Origin: Sphingomonadaceae bacterium
GTDB taxonomy: Bacteria; Pseudomonadota; Alphaproteobacteria; Sphingomonadales; Sphingomonadaceae
Direction of reading: 5' to 3'
NCBI GenBank assembly: GCA_947446935.1
Contig: CANFIV010000033.1
Location: 1-9,081 of the forward strand
Length of the DNA: 9,081 nucleotides
Made by a program: the position numbers and the translations under genes. The notes beneath the pieces are model-generated. The model searched no databases. It worked only from the letters and a program-made list of their open reading frames with translations, and was not told the origin of the DNA. Below, piece by piece: positions 1 to 7,014 of this stretch; position 1 is the stretch's first letter; every line of letters starts with the position of its first letter.

Positions 1-2340
1 ACGGCGCAGAAGCGGCAGGAAAACGTCCAGAACGTCGGCATCGCGATCACCGCCTATTCGGGCGACCAGTTGCGCGCGCTCGGCATTTCCCGCAGCGCCG
101 ATGTCGCGAGCTTCTCACCGGGCGTCTCGATCTCGGGCAGCCTTGCCGGCCAGAACACCCAGTTCACCATCCGCGGCGTGGTTCAGAACGATTTCAACGA
201 TATCGTTGAAGCGCCCAACGCGGTCTATCTTGATGAAGGCTATATCGCGATCGCGCAGGGCCAGTCCTTCGCGGTGTTCGACATCGACCGGGTCGAAGTT
301 CTGAAGGGCCCGCAAGGCACCCTGTTCGGTCGCAACGCGACCGGCGGCCTGATCCACTACGTCAGCCACCTGCCTTCGCTTACCAAGTGGGAAGGCTATG
401 CCGATGCCCGCTACGGCATTCTCGACAGCACGGGACATCCCGGCGTCTTCACGCTGGAAGGCGCTGTCGGCGGGCCGCTGAGCGACAAGGTCGCAGTGCG
501 CGCCGCTGGCCGCTGGAACAAGCAGGATGCGTATCTCAAGAACAAGTATCCGCTCGGCGCGGTTGGCGGATCGCCGGGCGCTGGCGCGGGTGCCGATCTT
601 GGCAACGACGACACGCTGGCCGGTCGCTTTACCATTCTGGCAGAACCGACCCCCGGCACACAGCTCATCCTGTCGGCCAACGGCTCGCGCTCGAAGGTCA
701 GCACCGGCCCCTACACCCAGAAGGCGACCATCGCCCAGTTCGACGCGAACGGCGAGCTGATCAACGTGATCGATGCCGGCCCCAATGAAACGCGCGCCTC
801 GATCGGTGTTCCCGGTGGGCCGGGCGTCGTCAATGGCGATGCCGGGTCGGATCTCAACAACGACGGCGTGTTCGGGGGAGCGGGCGAGATCTACGGCCGT
901 GCGCCGGGCGCAGACTTCTTCGGCTACAAGGCTCCGGATCCCAAGACCCGCACCCTCTCGAGCGATTTTGCGTTCAAGAACCAGGGTCATGTCGATACCT
1001 GGGGCGTGAACCTGCGCGCGAAGACCGACCTCACCGACAACATCACGCTCTCGTCCGTCACCGACTACAAGAACTTCAAGAAGCTGCTGTTCATCGACGT
1101 TGACGCCGGCCCGGCCAACCAGCTGGCGAACTATGGCAATGTCGATGCTAAGAGCTTCACGCAAGAACTGCGGCTGAACGGCAAGGCAGACCGCCTGAAC
1201 TGGACCGCGGGTCTCTACTTCCTCCACATCGACAACCTGTCGAAGAACGGCCTGAAGGCCCCGCTGAACGGCCTGGTCCCGGGCAATCCGATCGACATCG
1301 CCTCCACCGGCCACCTCAAGACCACCAGCTATTCGGCATTTGGGCAGTTCGACTATGACCTGACCGATCAGTTCCGGGTGATCATGGGCGCCCGCGTGAT
1401 CCGCGAGAAGAAAGACTACGATTTCATCCAGCAGCTGTTTATCTCGCCCGATCCGCGCGTGATCCAGCCTGCGCAGACAGTGCCGGGCTTCCCGCTCACC
1501 ATCGGGCCGATCTATCCGGGCGGCGTGCCTTCGCCTTATCTCGACAAGGATTCGAAGACCCTCTGGGCCGGCAAGCTGCAGTTTGAATATCGCCCCGCGG
1601 AGGGGACGCTGCTTTATGCCGGTATCAACCGCGGCGTGAAGGCGGGGAGCTATAACGCCCAGCTCAACGGCGGCCTTGCCACGCCCGATTCCGCGATCAA
1701 GTACGGCGCGGAAACGCTGTGGTCCTATGAAGGCGGCTTCAAGCTGTCGCTGCTCGACAACAAGGTCCGCCTGAACGGCGCGGTCTACTACTACGACTAC
1801 AAGAACTACCAGTCGTTCCTGTTCACCGGGGTTGCCGGTCTGGTCATCAATGCCGATGCGCGGACCTACGGCGGCGAAATCTCGCTTCAGGCAAACCCGA
1901 TCCCCGGGATGGACATGGCGCTGACGTTCTCGCAGTTCAACGCCAAGGTGAAGGACGTGCCGCTGCGCGTCGGCGGACCGATCCGCAAGGATCTGAAGCC
2001 CACTTATGCGCCTGAAACGCAGGCATCGGGCATCATCCGCTATGGCTGGGATATGTTCGGCGGTGAAATGGCGGCCAACGCCAATGTCACCTATCAGTCG
2101 TCGTTCTTCTACAACTTGCGCAACTTCGATGCGGACAAGTTTGGCGGCTATGCCAACGTCGATCTCGGGCTTGGCTGGACTTCAGCCAGCAAGATGCTCG
2201 AAGTCGGCGTGCGCGTAGACAACGTGACCAACCACCTCATCGGTTTGCAGGGCTACGACCTTGCCGGCCTGTGCGGGTGCAACGAGGTCTCCTACAAGCT
2301 GCCGCGCACCTTCTCGCTGCATACGCGCGTCAGCTTCTGA
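1..2340 (+). CDS. TonB-dependent outer-membrane receptor (5' partial)
   Basis: Outer-membrane active transporter that would import a ligand using TonB/ExbBD energy. The frame is open from base 1, so the gene starts upstream. A TTG at 70 is an internal Leu codon, not the start. The first visible residues (TAQKRQENVQNV) match the segment just after the TonB box in sphingomonad receptors, so probably only the signal peptide and roughly 40-70 residues are missing. The plug domain covers about visible residues 8-135, with FTIRGV and the conserved LKGPQGTLFGRNATGG near 99-114. The rest is a 22-strand-type barrel ending in a C-terminal Phe (RVSF), the usual barrel-assembly signal. An extracellular-type loop near 835-880 holds a D-x-N-x-D-G Ca-loop-like motif, and a CGC pair lies near the C-terminus. 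The ligand cannot be read from sequence; the neighbouring catabolic genes suggest their substrate. About 779 residues are visible. Family is certain, specificity unknown. Confidence 0.96.
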   Translation, partial: TAQKRQENVQNVGIAITAYSGDQLRALGISRSADVASFSPGVSISGSLAGQNTQFTIRGVVQNDFNDIVEAPNAVYLDEGYIAIAQGQSFAVFDIDRVEVLKGPQGTLFGRNATGGLIHYVSHLPSLTKWEGYADARYGILDSTGHPGVFTLEGAVGGPLSDKVAVRAAGRWNKQDAYLKNKYPLGAVGGSPGAGAGADLGNDDTLAGRFTILAEPTPGTQLILSANGSRSKVSTGPYTQKATIAQFDANGELINVIDAGPNETRASIGVPGGPGVVNGDAGSDLNNDGVFGGAGEIYGRAPGADFFGYKAPDPKTRTLSSDFAFKNQGHVDTWGVNLRAKTDLTDNITLSSVTDYKNFKKLLFIDVDAGPANQLANYGNVDAKSFTQELRLNGKADRLNWTAGLYFLHIDNLSKNGLKAPLNGLVPGNPIDIASTGHLKTTSYSAFGQFDYDLTDQFRVIMGARVIREKKDYDFIQQLFISPDPRVIQPAQTVPGFPLTIGPIYPGGVPSPYLDKDSKTLWAGKLQFEYRPAEGTLLYAGINRGVKAGSYNAQLNGGLATPDSAIKYGAETLWSYEGGFKLSLLDNKVRLNGAVYYYDYKNYQSFLFTGVAGLVINADARTYGGEISLQANPIPGMDMALTFSQFNAKVKDVPLRVGGPIRKDLKPTYAPETQASGIIRYGWDMFGGEMAANANVTYQSSFFYNLRNFDADKFGGYANVDLGLGWTSASKMLEVGVRVDNVTNHLIGLQGYDLAGLCGCNEVSYKLPRTFSLHTRVSF

Positions 2341-2350
2341 TCGATAGCGA

Positions 2351-2387
2351 GGCGGCCTCTGCCCCTTGGGGGGCGTAGGCCGCCTTT
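2351..2387 (+). terminator. Rho-independent terminator after the TonB receptor
   Basis: Arms 2351-2365 (GGCGGCCTCTGCCCC) and 2370-2384 (GGGGCGTAGGCCGCC) pair over 15 positions with one mismatch and one G-U pair around a TTGG loop. Only three T follow, so the U-tract is short, but the stem is very stable. It lies 10 bases after the receptor stop and should separate most receptor transcription from the downstream genes. It also argues against the TTG at 2386 as a start for the next gene. Confidence 0.8.
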
Positions 2388-2415
2388 GCACTCCAAGAAA
2401 AAGAAAGTTCCCCGC

Positions 2416-3177
2416 GTGGTCGCCATCAAACGCATCCTCATGATTGTTCCGGTACCGGTCCCGGCCTTTGCGCTGCCCGGTTTCGCCGGGCAGATCCCGC
2501 CGGAGCTGATCCGTCCCGATATTGCGATCGATTTCGTGGGCTGCCGCAATGGCGCGAACCTGATCGATTCCCCCTATGAGCAGGCGCTGGCCGACACCTG
2601 GGTGCTCGAAGCCGGTGCGCGCGCCGAAGAGCAGGGCTACGCTGCCGTCTGCATCAATTCGATGAGCGACAGCGGCCTTGCCGCACTGCGCTCGCGCCTG
2701 ACGATCCCGGTGGTTGGCCCCGGGCGCTCCTCGTTCTTTCTGGCAGCAGACCTCGGCAAGAAATTCTCGGTGCTGACGATGTGGAAGCGCTGGCACTCGC
2801 TTTACGAAAAGCTCGCGCTGGAAACGGGCCTCGGCCACAGGCTCGCCTCGATCCGCGACATCGATGTGCGCCCGGATACTGCCGAACTGCTCGCCGGCAA
2901 GGAAGACATCGTCTTCGCCAAGCTGGAAGAGCAAGCGCGCAAAGCGATCGACGAGGACGGCGCCGATGTGCTGATCCTGGGTTCCACCACCATGCACCAG
3001 TCGGCCACATGGCTTGCCTCGCGCGTGGAAGTGCCGGTGCTCAATCCCGGCCTTGTCGCATTCAAGCAGTGCGAGACGCTGATCGACCTTGGCCTCACGC
3101 AATCCAAGACCACTTATTTCGCGCCCGAAACCGCCAAGGACGATCTGCTGGACCCGGTAGCCTCGCTGTTCCCATGA
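2416..3177 (+). CDS. Asp/Glu-racemase-superfamily protein with both catalytic Cys replaced by Ser
   Basis: A 253-residue protein of the Asp/Glu/hydantoin racemase fold: N-terminal beta strand RILMIVPVPVP, IPVVGPG near 97-103, a KFSVLTMW strand near 116-123, and the second-half signature VLILGSTTM near 185-193. In hydantoin/allantoin racemases and maleate isomerases a Cys sits in each half (CxxDPG and LGC). Here the equivalents are Ser82 (in NSMSDSG) and Ser190 (in LGSTTM), so the two-Cys racemisation mechanism is not available. Length is normal. The GTG start at 2416 keeps the first strand and follows an A/G-rich stretch (2395-2407). TTG 2386 lies inside the terminator, and ATG 2440 would delete strand 1. 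Its stop overlaps the maleate isomerase start (ATGA), so the two are probably co-translated. It could be a decarboxylase/isomerase variant, a hydrolase using Ser, or a non-catalytic partner of the isomerase. Fold is confident, function unknown. Confidence 0.85.
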   Translation: MVAIKRILMIVPVPVPAFALPGFAGQIPPELIRPDIAIDFVGCRNGANLIDSPYEQALADTWVLEAGARAEEQGYAAVCINSMSDSGLAALRSRLTIPVVGPGRSSFFLAADLGKKFSVLTMWKRWHSLYEKLALETGLGHRLASIRDIDVRPDTAELLAGKEDIVFAKLEEQARKAIDEDGADVLILGSTTMHQSATWLASRVEVPVLNPGLVAFKQCETLIDLGLTQSKTTYFAPETAKDDLLDPVASLFP

Positions 3178-3920
3178 GCCGCACGTTCCGGATCGGGCAG
3201 ATCGTGCCCAGTTCCAACACCACGATGGAAATCGAAATCCCCGCGATGCTGCGCGCACGCGAGGCGGCCTTCCCGGAGCGCTTTACGTTCCATTCCAGCC
3301 GCATGCGGATGATGCATGTGGTGAAGGAGGAACTGGCGGCGATGGACGCGCAGTCGTTGCGCTGCGCGGCCGAGCTCGCCGATGCACGTGTCGATATTAT
3401 CGGCTATGCCTGCCTTGTCGCGATCATGGCGATGGGGACCGGCTATCACCGCACCAGCGAGAGCAATCTGGCTGCGATTGCCGCCAAGGAAGGCGGGCCA
3501 GCTCCGGTTGTGACCAGCGCAGGCGCGCTGGTGAAGACGCTCGGCGAGCTGAACTTCCGGCGGATTGCCGTGCTCGCGCCCTACATGAAGCCCCTGACCT
3601 GCACTGTTACGGATTATATCGCGGCTGAGGGCTTCACCGTGCAATCGGTGCATTCGCTGGAGATTTCGGATAACCTCGCCGTTGGGCGTCGCGACCCCTT
3701 TGCGGCAATCGAAGCCGCGGGCCAGCTCGACCTGGCAGGCGTCGATGCGCTGGTGCTTTCAGCCTGCGTGCAAATGCCGGCTGCCGCCGCTATTGAAGCA
3801 GCGCAGCAGCGCTTTGGCCTGCCTGTTGTAACGGCATCGAGCTGCACAGTCCGCCAGATGCTGCTGGCGCTCGGCATGCCGGCAATCGTGCCCGGTTACG
3901 GCGCGGCCTTGTCTGCTTGA
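3174..3920 (+). CDS. Maleate cis-trans isomerase
   Basis: Predicted cytoplasmic enzyme converting maleate to fumarate without cofactor, the last dedicated step in nicotinate, nicotine and picolinate breakdown (NicE/MaiA/Iso family). The 248-residue protein opens with the family hallmark IGQIVPSSNTTMEIEIPAML (residues 7-26). It keeps both catalytic cysteines, Cys80 (GYACLVAIMAMG) and Cys198 (LSACVQMPA), and the expected substrate-binding residues Asn15, Tyr137 and Asn167. The spacing of these five agrees, at a constant offset, with what I recall for characterised maleate isomerases. The start ATG shares bases with the preceding stop (ATGA at 3174-3177) and has no evident Shine-Dalgarno, pointing to translational coupling. 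The regulator gene follows at once. A related cis-diacid (for example a substituted maleate) is an alternative substrate. Confidence 0.92.
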   Translation: MSRTFRIGQIVPSSNTTMEIEIPAMLRAREAAFPERFTFHSSRMRMMHVVKEELAAMDAQSLRCAAELADARVDIIGYACLVAIMAMGTGYHRTSESNLAAIAAKEGGPAPVVTSAGALVKTLGELNFRRIAVLAPYMKPLTCTVTDYIAAEGFTVQSVHSLEISDNLAVGRRDPFAAIEAAGQLDLAGVDALVLSACVQMPAAAAIEAAQQRFGLPVVTASSCTVRQMLLALGMPAIVPGYGAALSA

Positions 3921-3961
3921 CCGGGTTGCTTGATAAGGCGGACGATCCGCTTGTCAGGAGC

Positions 3962-4504
3962 ATGCGCAAAACCATGAAATCCGAGTATTACCGCAATTGG
4001 CACCTCGCCAAAGACGAGACCGAGTTCAAGGTCACCGAAATGGAATTCGCGCTGCTGCGCGTGCTCGAGGCTTTTGCTCGCTGGGTTGCGGCGGCCGACG
4101 AGATTGTGGGCCTGTCAGAGCTCAAACATGCCGAGCATGTGATCCTGCACGTGATCCGCATGCAGAACCGGCCGAAGAGCGGCGCAACAATCGCCCGGCT
4201 GCTCAATCGCGATGATCTGCCCAATATCCAGTACAGCCTGCGCAAGCTCGAGAGTTCCGGCCTGATCCACAAAAACAAGGAGGCCGGGACCAAAAACCAC
4301 AGCTACTCGATCACCAAGCTGGGCGAGCGGCTGACCAACGAGTATTCCAAGCTGCGCAGCGAAATCCTCATCCGCAAATTCCGCAGCCTGACCAACTTTG
4401 ACGAACGCGTTGAAGACGCGACCGAGCTGCTCTCGATCATCACCGGAATCTACGAGGAATCGGCGCGCACCTCGGTCACGCTCAACCGCGCGAGCGAGGT
4501 TTAA
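3962..4504 (+). CDS. MarR-type winged-helix transcriptional regulator
   Basis: A 180-residue DNA-binding protein, probably a local regulator of this catabolic cluster. From ATG 3962 the order is: an N-terminal helical dimerisation part (about 15-50), a winged helix at about 51-121 with recognition helix NIQYSLRKLESSG near 88-100, a wing rich in Lys/Asn (KNKEAGTKNHSYSIT), and C-terminal helices. The layout resembles the MarR-like subgroup often annotated as predicted winged-helix DNA-binding protein beside aromatic catabolism genes; NicR/PicR play this role in nicotinate/picolinate clusters. The start is uncertain. TTG 3917 would overlap the isomerase stop (TTGA). ATG 3962 has AGGAG only one base upstream. 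ATG 3974 has it 13 bases upstream. The conserved part begins around residue 14, so the choice does not affect the domain. Its stop overlaps the converging M20-like gene. Confidence 0.88.
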   Translation: MRKTMKSEYYRNWHLAKDETEFKVTEMEFALLRVLEAFARWVAAADEIVGLSELKHAEHVILHVIRMQNRPKSGATIARLLNRDDLPNIQYSLRKLESSGLIHKNKEAGTKNHSYSITKLGERLTNEYSKLRSEILIRKFRSLTNFDERVEDATELLSIITGIYEESARTSVTLNRASEV

Positions 4505-5826
4505 AGCCCCAACTCCCCGCGCGGGCGCATCAACGTATCGATGCAGGCGTAGAGGATTTTCTCCAGACACGGCATCAGATCGGGCACATACGTCGCGCCC
4601 ATGCCGCCCAGCCCTTCGGCAATCGGTTCGGGCGATCCTTCCGCAGGCCAAGGCCAGCCGATGCGCGCCGTGGGCACACCGAGCCGGCGCAGCGCTGCGC
4701 CATCGGTTTGCCCGCCGAGCGGATCGGGCGTGACATAAGCCCGGTTCTCAATGGTCTCCCACCCGCGCCGGCAGGACTGGATGATCCAGTTCGAGGGATC
4801 GGTCGTACCGCCGGGGGTCGATCCGTACATTTCCCAATCGCAGTCGATTTCAGGGAAGCGCGCGGCCAGATCCAGCATGAACGCCTCGAACTGCGCCTTC
4901 ACTTCACCCGGCGTGGTGCGCGGGCTGATGCGTACGTCGAAGAAAATCTCGGTGACCGCGCTCGGAAATGCCGGCCGCTCCGGCCAGCCGCCGCGCACGC
5001 CCGCGATCCAGCCGTGGGGATAGATATCGCCCGACCGGTTCTTCTCCGCATAGTCGATAATCCATTGCTCAAGCTCAAGGATCACCGTTGCTGCCGGAAC
5101 AACCGAACTACGGAAACCGGGCGTGCCTCGCGGAACTCCGGCATAGCCGAGCGTGCCCTTCACCTGAATCTTGAACCAGCCCATCCCGGGCTCTTCGTGA
5201 TAGACCCAGTTCCACGGCTTCATGATGATCGCGAAATCGGGCGCCATGCCGCGGTTGAGCAAGTGGTGAACGCCGTGGCTCATCCCGGCGTTGTCGCGCT
5301 GGGGAATCGTCACCGGCATGCCGCCATCGGCAAAGCCGACGTTGAGCGTGCCCAGCATCGGCACCTCCGCTTCGATCAGCGCGGTTGCCACTTCGAGCAG
5401 GCTGGCGACCATTGCCTTGGGATTGGACGAGCCGAGCCCGTAAACCCAATCGCCCACCATCTTGGCCGAAGGGCGCAAATCGGCAAATTGCTCGGGCCCT
5501 GCCCACGGGTAATCAGTCTCATCGCCTTCCAGATGCGTATCGATCGGCGCGTAGAGCAGCAGGGTTGCCCCGCCGCCTGTCCCGCGCTTCTCGCCCAGCA
5601 CGTTGGACGAGATCGGCGTCATCGGATCGAGTTTTGCGTCAAGCCCGATGCGCGCCATGTGATCGGCCACGAATTCGGCGGCATTCCGGGTCGCCCCGGT
5701 GGGCGAATGGATATCGGTGATATCGAACAGCAGCTGCTTCAACCGGGCCGGATCGAGTCGAGCCTTGGCGCGGGCAAACGCAGCCTCCATCTCCGGCGTG
5801 AAGGGCGCGGATGTGGTGGGTTCCAT
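4501..5826 (-). CDS. M20-like protein lacking all metal ligands (pseudo-hydrolase or new chemistry)
   Basis: A 441-residue, full-length member of the M20/DapE/carboxypeptidase G2 fold: catalytic-like domain, inserted dimerisation domain from about 215, then return to the first domain with GGQTDGAALRRLGVPT near 375-390. The expected active-site residues are absent. The HxD motif reads Pro94-Ile-Asp96 (YAPIDTHLEG). The bridging Asp in GxGxxDxKG is Asn135 (GLGSSNPKA). The catalytic/metal Glu-Glu is Gly168-Gly169 (FADGGMPV). The EP ligand is Lys203-Pro. The dimer-domain His is Tyr228 (GTLGYAG). The C-terminal AH ligand region reads GLGGMGATYV. Possible replacement polar residues are His184, His187 and His188. 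ATG 5826 is chosen because AGGGAG lies 8 bases upstream; TTG 5832 is too close to it. It is last in the operon, right after the amidase, which may be its partner. Automatic annotation as a peptidase would mislead. Confidence 0.85.
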   Translation of the reverse strand: MEPTTSAPFTPEMEAAFARAKARLDPARLKQLLFDITDIHSPTGATRNAAEFVADHMARIGLDAKLDPMTPISSNVLGEKRGTGGGATLLLYAPIDTHLEGDETDYPWAGPEQFADLRPSAKMVGDWVYGLGSSNPKAMVASLLEVATALIEAEVPMLGTLNVGFADGGMPVTIPQRDNAGMSHGVHHLLNRGMAPDFAIIMKPWNWVYHEEPGMGWFKIQVKGTLGYAGVPRGTPGFRSSVVPAATVILELEQWIIDYAEKNRSGDIYPHGWIAGVRGGWPERPAFPSAVTEIFFDVRISPRTTPGEVKAQFEAFMLDLAARFPEIDCDWEMYGSTPGGTTDPSNWIIQSCRRGWETIENRAYVTPDPLGGQTDGAALRRLGVPTARIGWPWPAEGSPEPIAEGLGGMGATYVPDLMPCLEKILYACIDTLMRPRGELGL

Positions 5827-5828
5827 GG

Positions 5829-7010
5829 TCAATTCTCCCTGGGCATGGCAAGGGCTGCTATGGCCCCCGCGTTGGAAATCAATTGCCGGTCAAGGCCCGG
5901 CGCGCCGATCACTTGCAGCCCCAGCGGCAGACCGTCGTCCTGCCAGGCGACTGGAAAGCCGAAGCACGGCGCGCCGAGCGCGGTCCACAAGCGCTGGAAT
6001 AGCGGATCGCCTGTCGCCGCATGGCCCAGCGGTGCGACCCCAGTCGCGCCGGACACCAGCAGCACGTCCACACCTTCAAAAACCTCTGTCGCCAGTGCCT
6101 TGCATTGACGTTGCAGGGCCAGAGCGGCCTGATAATCCGCTTCGCTCTCGGCCGCTCCCGCATCGATCATCGCAATAAAGGCGGGGCTGACCTGCGCGGC
6201 GTGTTCCTGCCGGATATGCCCCATGACCATCGCCGCCTCGCGCCGATGGATCAGGATCTGCGCCGCGATGAGCCCATCAAACATCGGTGGCAGATCACGG
6301 GTGACAATGACATGCCCGGCTGCTCGGAGCTTGTCAGCGAAAGCAACAAACGCCGCCTGCATCTCCGCGCTGGCATCCTCCCACGCGGGGCTGCGGCACA
6401 GCCCCACGCGCAGGCTTGCCGGTGCCGGTGGCACGGTGTCTTCGCCCGAAAGCACGGCATCTGCCGCCGCAATCACCGCCAGATCGCGCCCGAATAGCCC
6501 CAGTGTATCGAGGCTTGGCGCGGTTTCGAGCACGCCGCCGAGTGGATAGCGGCCAAAGCTGGGGTTGAAACCGAACGTGCCGCAAAAGCTTGCCGGGCGG
6601 ATAACCGAACCGGCTGTCTGGGTGCCAAGCGCCAGATCGGCCTGCCCATCGGCCACGACCGCCGCCGATCCGCTCGACGAACCGCCGGGAGTATGCGCCA
6701 GATTGCGCGGATTGGCGGTGGGCCCGGGGTGATAGGTGGCAAACTCTGCCGTCACTGTCTTGCCCAGCACGATAGCGCCCGCCGCGCGCAGGCGGGCAAC
6801 GCAATCCGCGTCGGTGGCGGCGATATTGTCCAGGAAGGCGGGCGAACCGTGTGTTGTGGGCATGCCCGCAACGTCGATCACGTCCTTGACGCCCAAGACG
6901 AGCCCAGCCAGCGGCCCTTTCCCGGCAGCGGCAGCCTTATCGATATAGGCCCAGCCCCGCACCGCTGCGTCGCGCGCCTCGATACGGGCAAGGCACTTGG
7001 CCAGTCCCAT
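5829..7010 (-). CDS. Amidase-signature family hydrolase
   Basis: Cytoplasmic amide hydrolase using the Ser-cisSer-Lys triad. The 393-residue protein shows Lys42 (LGVKDVIDVAG), cis-Ser111 in the GGSSSGSAA loop and nucleophile Ser135 in GTQTAGSVIRPASFCG. The Lys-Ser-Ser spacing (69, then 24) equals that of malonamidase E2. At 393 residues it is shorter than GatA-type proteins, like small-substrate amidases, so a free catabolic amidase is more likely than a tRNA amidotransferase. The ATG at 7010 lies 4 bases after the dioxygenase stop. The frame is open further upstream, but that would overlap the dioxygenase heavily and adds non-family residues. Its stop is 2 bases before the M20-like ATG. In this operon it probably cleaves an amide left after ring opening, for example a maleamate-type acid feeding the convergently encoded maleate isomerase. 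Substrate is inferred only. Confidence 0.93.
   Translation of the reverse strand: MGLAKCLARIEARDAAVRGWAYIDKAAAAGKGPLAGLVLGVKDVIDVAGMPTTHGSPAFLDNIAATDADCVARLRAAGAIVLGKTVTAEFATYHPGPTANPRNLAHTPGGSSSGSAAVVADGQADLALGTQTAGSVIRPASFCGTFGFNPSFGRYPLGGVLETAPSLDTLGLFGRDLAVIAAADAVLSGEDTVPPAPASLRVGLCRSPAWEDASAEMQAAFVAFADKLRAAGHVIVTRDLPPMFDGLIAAQILIHRREAAMVMGHIRQEHAAQVSPAFIAMIDAGAAESEADYQAALALQRQCKALATEVFEGVDVLLVSGATGVAPLGHAATGDPLFQRLWTALGAPCFGFPVAWQDDGLPLGLQVIGAPGLDRQLISNAGAIAALAMPREN
5835..5840 (-). promoter_or_regulatory. Shine-Dalgarno of the M20-like gene
   Basis: AGGGAG on the minus strand lies inside the last codons of the amidase gene, 8 bases before ATG 5826. It decides that start over the in-frame TTG at 5832 and shows that the M20-like gene is translated from a strong site of its own. 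Confidence 0.75.
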
Positions 7011-7014
7011 CCGC

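Noticed and set aside
115..1314. 399-codon minus-strand open frame
   Set aside because: It is antisense to the TonB receptor, whose barrel and plug motifs are clear. The composition is shadow-like and there is no ribosome site or domain.
2386..2415. TTG start and Lys-rich N-terminal extension for the racemase-like gene
   Set aside because: The TTG overlaps the terminator's T-run and the extension is not family-like. GTG 2416 leaves the first beta strand intact.
2182..3258. 358-codon minus-strand open frame
   Set aside because: It spans the receptor end, the terminator and the racemase-like gene on the opposite strand, and has no domain.
4708..6108. 466-codon plus-strand open frame
   Set aside because: It lies antisense over the M20-like and amidase genes, is rich in Arg/His/Pro and has no recognisable domain. 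It is a typical shadow frame of high-GC third positions.
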